Below are positions 60,347 to 64,000 of a DNA stretch of 64,000 bases, piece after piece. The DNA comes from Caulobacter sp031457805 (lineage in GTDB: Bacteria; Pseudomonadota; Alphaproteobacteria; Caulobacterales; Caulobacteraceae). The stretch's first letter is position 1. Every line of letters starts with the position of its first letter. The notes under the pieces were generated by a model. The model was not told where the DNA came from. It worked only from the letters and a program-made list of their open reading frames with translations, and did not search any database. The translations under genes were made by a program, and so were the position numbers. The DNA is taken from assembly GCF_031457805.1 (NCBI RefSeq), contig NZ_JAVDXI010000006.1:186001-250000 (forward strand), in the 5' to 3' direction.

Positions 60347-61611
60347 ACCCCGTCCTGAGCCCTGTCCGAGAAGGCCAGCTTGGCGGCCAGCGAGACGAAA
60401 AGCACCCAACGGAAGTCGTTGTAGACCACCGCGATGCTCTCGGTGAGACTGACCAGGGTGAACACCACCAGGAACGGGAAGGCCAGCATCGCGCCGCGCT
60501 CGCGGTAGACCGCCACCAACGCCAGCGACATGGTCTGCAGATAGAACAGCCCCCAGGCGATCAGCCCGAAGAGACCTATGCCGATCCACTGCTCCAGCCA
60601 GGAGTTGTGCGCATGCTGGGGAACAAATTTGGCGTCATTGACGATCCAGGCCAGCGGCCCCCAGCCGGACTTGTCACCCCAGACGGCGGCGTAGCCATAG
60701 CCTTGCCAGGGCCGTTGCTCGATCTGGCGCATGGCGGCGGTCCAGATTTCCGTGCGGCCTGTCAGCGTGGCGTCCTTGCCGAGGATCGCGAACAAGACAT
60801 CCGAGGCAAAAAGCACGAACATGACCAGCAACAGCGCGCCGGTCACGCCAGCCCAGGTCGCGGCGGCGCCAAAGGCGGGTCCACGCTGGACGATCCACAC
60901 GAACCCCAGCGCCGTCATGCCCAACAGCAGCGAAGCCAGCGCCGTCTTGGATTGCGAAAGCAACACGAGCCCGACGGCTAGACCCACGAACACGACAAAC
61001 ACCTTGGCGCGATCTGGATTGAGCAAGGCCGCCGCGCCGAGCAGACACGCGCCGAACGCCATCAGCCCCCCGAGCGAGTTCTTTTCCATCCAAAGACCGC
61101 GCCAAGCGCCGGGAAACAGCTCGGTCATCACCCCAATCGACGGCATGGCCAGGCTCACCGCGTAACTCGCCACGATCAGGAGACAGAAGACGATCCCGTA
61201 CAATCGCGCCAGCTCGGCCCATCGGAACCGGGAGGCCAGGGCGAGGCCCGACAAGGTGGTGCAGCCGACTGCGAAGCCGCGCCGGATCGAAACGTCAGGC
61301 TGGATCGACCAATAGATGGAGGCGGCGACCACCCCCATCAGGATGATGAGAAATGGCTGACGGACGCTCACCCGGATCATGTTCCAGGGGCGCCCCATGA
61401 TCAGCAGGAACGCCAGGCCATAGGCCGGCAGAAAGGCCACGCGCAGGAGGCCGGAAGCGGACTCATCAGCCTTCTCGCCGAACAGCGGCAATTGCCAGCC
61501 GGCGCTGAAGATCAGCAGCATGACGATCGCCGCCGCGAGGGTCAGGAGCGATGGCGCCGCCGCGTGAGGCCGATCCGCGCTCCAACCCAGCGACGTCGGC
61601 GCATAGGTCAC
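60343..61611 (-). CDS. hfsC: O-antigen ligase/polymerase-like protein (Wzy)
   Basis: A 422-residue membrane protein with 10-12 helices and one large periplasmic loop (around 300-345, AMRQIEQRPWQGYGYAAVWG and PQHAHNSWLEQW), the Wzy_C pattern. GTG at 61611 overlaps the hfsB stop (GTGA) and is a better start than frames beginning upstream inside hfsB. It is expected to polymerise holdfast repeats; in C. crescentus HfsC is redundant with HfsI. Confidence 0.86.
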   Translation of the reverse strand: MTYAPTSLGWSADRPHAAAPSLLTLAAAIVMLLIFSAGWQLPLFGEKADESASGLLRVAFLPAYGLAFLLIMGRPWNMIRVSVRQPFLIILMGVVAASIYWSIQPDVSIRRGFAVGCTTLSGLALASRFRWAELARLYGIVFCLLIVASYAVSLAMPSIGVMTELFPGAWRGLWMEKNSLGGLMAFGACLLGAAALLNPDRAKVFVVFVGLAVGLVLLSQSKTALASLLLGMTALGFVWIVQRGPAFGAAATWAGVTGALLLVMFVLFASDVLFAILGKDATLTGRTEIWTAAMRQIEQRPWQGYGYAAVWGDKSGWGPLAWIVNDAKFVPQHAHNSWLEQWIGIGLFGLIAWGLFYLQTMSLALVAVYRERGAMLAFPFLVVFTLVSLTESIAVVYNDFRWVLFVSLAAKLAFSDRAQDGV

Positions 61612-62309
61612 GGCAGGATCGCCTTCAGGAACGCCGGAGGCTGCAGGGACACCTTGTTGAAGAACAGGCCCGCGCACCGTCCGCCCGCCGCCGTGATCGC
61701 GTCGCGCAGCAACGCGGGCTGGCGGACATCAGGCTGATCGGCGGAGACGACGAGGACAGTCTGATCCATGTGCCGCGCAATCGCTGGACCCGACTGTGAG
61801 CGGTCCACAGACGGACAATCCACGACGATCACCTCGGCGTGCTGACGCAGGGCGCGCCAATAGTCCGCCGCCGGGATTACATGCGCCTGTTGTCGCCCTC
61901 GCAGGGCCTCCCGGTTGAAACGGGCCACCCAAAGGCGGGGGCCGCCCACGCTGTGACCGATCAAGTACTTGGCGTCCGGCCAGACCCCGCCCTCCGGGCG
62001 CGGCGCGGGCGGCTGGACAGTGAAGAAGACCGACCCGTCCGGCGAGGCCGCGACCGGCGGTCCCAGCGGTCCGTAGCGCTGGGGATCGGCCGCGAGGGCG
62101 TGAAACTGGGTCGGGTCGTTGAGATCCAGATCGACCAGCCAGGTCTTGCGCCCAGCGCGACGGGCGGCGAAGCGCGCGAACTCGCGGGCGACCGTCGAGG
62201 TCCCCTCCCCGCGCCGCGCAGCCACGAACTGAACGACGTGCGGACGGCCAGCCGGGGGCGCGCCCAGCGCGCTCCACAACTCCGTCATCTCGAAGTTCAA
62301 ATCCACCAT
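61608..62309 (-). CDS. hfsB: HfsB-like BY-kinase homologue with altered P-loop
   Basis: A 233-residue MinD/BY-kinase-type protein. Walker A reads ARRGEGTSTVA: the essential lysine is replaced by threonine (position 37). The Walker A'-like VDLDLND and Walker B-like VIVVDCPS are present. There is no C-terminal tyrosine cluster. It may therefore be a structural partner of the chain-length protein HfsA rather than a kinase. It lies between hfsA (74 bp upstream) and hfsC (4-bp overlap). Confidence 0.83.
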   Translation of the reverse strand: MVDLNFEMTELWSALGAPPAGRPHVVQFVAARRGEGTSTVAREFARFAARRAGRKTWLVDLDLNDPTQFHALAADPQRYGPLGPPVAASPDGSVFFTVQPPAPRPEGGVWPDAKYLIGHSVGGPRLWVARFNREALRGRQQAHVIPAADYWRALRQHAEVIVVDCPSVDRSQSGPAIARHMDQTVLVVSADQPDVRQPALLRDAITAAGGRCAGLFFNKVSLQPPAFLKAILP

Positions 62310-62383
62310 CTACCGAATCGCTACGCGGCCAGGGCTTCGCAAGTTGCGATATTAACCCTGCGGGCGAAAGGCGACGAAAGCGC

Positions 62384-63916
62384 TCACCGCTTCACGGCCG
62401 CCGTCGCCAGCACCGGCATGCCGAGAGTGCGCGAGGCCGAGGCCGGGGTTTGCAGACCTGGACGCAGGAACATCCGCACCAGACCGGCGCACAGGGCGGT
62501 GAAGCCGGCGAACATGATCGCCAAGGCCAGCACCGGCTTCTTCAGGCTCTTGCCTGTCGACGGGGCCACGGCGCGCTGGACGATGCGGATATTGTCGCTG
62601 CTCTCGGCCGACATCTGCCGCTGGGCCTCGTCCTGCTGTTCCTTGACGGTGAAGTCGCGGACGTTCGAGGAGAGCACGTCTCGGTCGCGCGACAGCTCGT
62701 TGAACTGCGGCTCCAGTTGCGCCAGGCGCAGCAGGCGCGAATTCACGTCGGTCACCTGCTGGGCGTAGGCCGCCTGCGACTGCTGCAAGGCGGCGACCTC
62801 GGCGCGCAGATCGTTGCGGGTAGTGGCCAGGGTCTGCCAGATCGGGTTCGGGCCGCTGCGGCGCGCGCCCTCGCCCGCCGTGCGGCCGGCCGCCAGCCCC
62901 GCCTCCAACTGGGCGATCTGAGCGTTGATATCGATCACCGGCTGGGCGTTGGGCGTGTAGCGCGACAGCAGGCTCTCGCGGTCCAGCTTCAGTTGAGCCA
63001 GCTTGGTCGAGGCCGACATGTCGGTGTCGCGATAGAGGATCGTCTCCGCCGGCGTCCGCGCCAGCTCGGCTTCGACAGCTGCAAGGCGGCCCATGCGGTC
63101 CTGAAGCTGGGCGTCCACCGAGTATTTCTGCTGTTCGACCTGCGCCTGAAGCTGGGTCAGCGCGGTCTTCTGGGCTGTGAAGTCGCCAATGTCATTGGTC
63201 ATCAGGAACGATTGATAAGCCGCGTCGGCGTCAGACAGCTTCTGAGAGAAGATATCGCGCTGACGCTGCAGCACGTTGCTGTCGCCGCCGATCAGCAGGG
63301 TGCGGCGATAGATCAGGTACTCTTCCAGCAGCGTGTTGAGCACCTTTTCCGCCATCTCGGGGTCCTGGTGCTGATAGGCCAGACGGATGATCGAATTATC
63401 CGGCGCGGTCTCGATCTTGAGGCTCTTGGCGATCGAGTCGCGGCCCTCGGCGATCAGCTTGCGCTTCTCCTCCGGCGTCGCAACCGCGTACTTCGTCGCC
63501 GCCTTGGGGAAGATGGCGCCAAAGCCGATCTTGCGGATCACCCGTTCGCGCAGCTCACCGCTGCCCAGAATCTCGGCTTCCGACTGTATGACTTCGTCCG
63601 TGTTGGGCACAGCGCCTCGACCTGCGTCGCCGGCGCGAGGTTCGTAGACATATTCCTGGCCAAGCCGCACGAAGAGGCTGGATTGGGCCTCGTAGCTCTT
63701 CTTCAGAGTCATGGCGAAACCCACGCCGATGACGGCGATCACCATGAACACCACGAGCATAAGAAAGCGCTCGCGCCACAGCAGCGTGACAAAGTCGCTG
63801 GGGGCGTAGCGCGCCCGCGGGCCGGCGCCTCCCCCGCCATGGGCGGAGAGTCGTGCGGCACGCTGATCCAGGCGCTCGTCGACATGCGAATCCGGGCGAT
63901 CTAACTTGGCTCGCAC
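62384..63916 (-). CDS. hfsA: Polysaccharide co-polymerase / chain-length determinant (Wzc N-domain, GumC-like)
   Basis: A 510-residue inner-membrane protein. Helix 1 is at about 48-70 (FLMLVVFMVIAVIGVGFAM) and the last helix at about 450-475 (LALAIMFAGFTALCAGL). Between them lies a large periplasmic region with Wzz-type N-terminal part and coiled coils (about 200-430). A proline-rich GNVR-like segment (VAPSTGKSLKKPVL) precedes helix 2. No kinase domain; HfsB is separate. The frame is intact here; the NA1000 laboratory strain is known for a frameshift in hfsA. GTG start. Confidence 0.87.
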   Translation of the reverse strand: MRAKLDRPDSHVDERLDQRAARLSAHGGGGAGPRARYAPSDFVTLLWRERFLMLVVFMVIAVIGVGFAMTLKKSYEAQSSLFVRLGQEYVYEPRAGDAGRGAVPNTDEVIQSEAEILGSGELRERVIRKIGFGAIFPKAATKYAVATPEEKRKLIAEGRDSIAKSLKIETAPDNSIIRLAYQHQDPEMAEKVLNTLLEEYLIYRRTLLIGGDSNVLQRQRDIFSQKLSDADAAYQSFLMTNDIGDFTAQKTALTQLQAQVEQQKYSVDAQLQDRMGRLAAVEAELARTPAETILYRDTDMSASTKLAQLKLDRESLLSRYTPNAQPVIDINAQIAQLEAGLAAGRTAGEGARRSGPNPIWQTLATTRNDLRAEVAALQQSQAAYAQQVTDVNSRLLRLAQLEPQFNELSRDRDVLSSNVRDFTVKEQQDEAQRQMSAESSDNIRIVQRAVAPSTGKSLKKPVLALAIMFAGFTALCAGLVRMFLRPGLQTPASASRTLGMPVLATAAVKR

Positions 63917-63932
63917 CCTGGGGCTGGCGGTC

Positions 63933-63947
63933 TTAAGGGTTCGTTAC
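63933..63947. promoter_or_regulatory. CtrA-like box upstream of hfsA
   Basis: TTAA-GGGTTCG-TTAC matches the CtrA consensus TTAA-N7-TTAAC with one mismatch, in the 54-bp space between hfsA and a possible divergent start at 63971. Holdfast genes are cell-cycle controlled, so direct CtrA binding is plausible. Confidence 0.45.
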
Positions 63948-63970
63948 CCATTCCTGTTAAGACTTGTCGC

Positions 63971-64000
63971 ATGCAGAGCCGCACGCACCTCATGACGGCC
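63971..64000 (+). CDS. Possible start of a divergent gene, cut by window end (hfsD?)
   Basis: ATG at 63971 opens MQSRTHLMTA, which could be the beginning of a lipoprotein or signal peptide such as that of the outer-membrane export protein HfsD, expected next to hfsA. Only ten codons are visible and no ribosome-binding site is clear. HfsD could instead lie on the minus strand upstream of hfsA. Confidence 0.25.
   Translation, partial: MQSRTHLMTA

Noticed and set aside
62450..63904. 484-codon plus-strand frame opposite hfsA
   Set aside because: Shadow of hfsA coiled-coil coding; no ribosome-binding site or domain.

Overview
The window is GC-rich alphaproteobacterial chromosome, almost certainly Caulobacter (C. 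vibrioides/crescentus group or a close relative). This rests on gene content: a bacterial ceramide locus in the C. crescentus order, several TonB-dependent receptors, a sux-type sucrose locus, an alphaproteobacterial PE-ligase-polymerase LigD with Ku, and at the right end the holdfast genes hfsEFGH facing hfsCBA. Assignments rest on recognised motifs and remembered family knowledge; no database search was run.

Layout. (1) 0-11.7 kb, sphingolipids: cerR (5' end missing), acpR and spt make and reduce the long-chain base and ceramide. A divergent, overlapping three-gene set (nucleotidyltransferase-like, ceramide kinase, CDP-alcohol phosphotransferase) should build the anionic headgroup. A plus-strand chain, metallophosphoesterase, then HIT, LptF-like, LptG-like, bcerS and NTP transferase, is tightly coupled from the HIT gene onward and meets a LicC-like cytidylyltransferase. 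(2) 11.9-16.6 kb: lactate dehydrogenase-type flavoenzyme, then an ABC exporter operon with its own DesK/NarL-type two-component system. (3) 16.7-26.9 kb, envelope: UDP-xylose synthase, a TonB receptor, an M1 peptidase with a DUF6702 partner, another TonB receptor, rmlA and rmlD. (4) 27-33.5 kb, DNA repair and stress: acidic small protein, ligD, ku, topoisomerase IB, DUF2256, a haem-oxygenase-like diiron enzyme and a glutamine-rich hydrophilin. A consensus-like EcfG/SigT promoter precedes the hydrophilin and a weaker one precedes the ligD operon. (5) 33.6-43.4 kb: a TonB receptor lacking a signal peptide, then suxR, suxA, suxB, a ROK fructokinase and an MFS importer, with two identical LacI-type operators before suxA. 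(6) 43.5-47.5 kb: hybrid histidine kinase, LuxR regulator, tRNA-Cys, and a gene-poor stretch with decayed receiver-domain remnants. (7) 47.6-53.8 kb, nucleotide sugars: UDP-glucuronate epimerase, ugd, manC, manB and a short sugar-phosphate transferase. (8) 54-55.6 kb: a lone P4-type integrase next to tRNA-Ser(GCU). (9) 55.7-64 kb: the holdfast cluster (initiating transferase, flippase, glycosyltransferase, deacetylase, polymerase, kinase-like protein, chain-length protein).

Most interesting: the LptF/LptG-like pair locked between a HIT gene and bcerS suggests dedicated export of sphingolipids to the outer membrane, and the general-stress promoters around the NHEJ genes bring in two uncharacterised small proteins. 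From memory of C. crescentus locus numbering, the ceramide-to-sux block and the hfs block are not neighbours there, so this window may contain a rearrangement junction near 46-48 kb.
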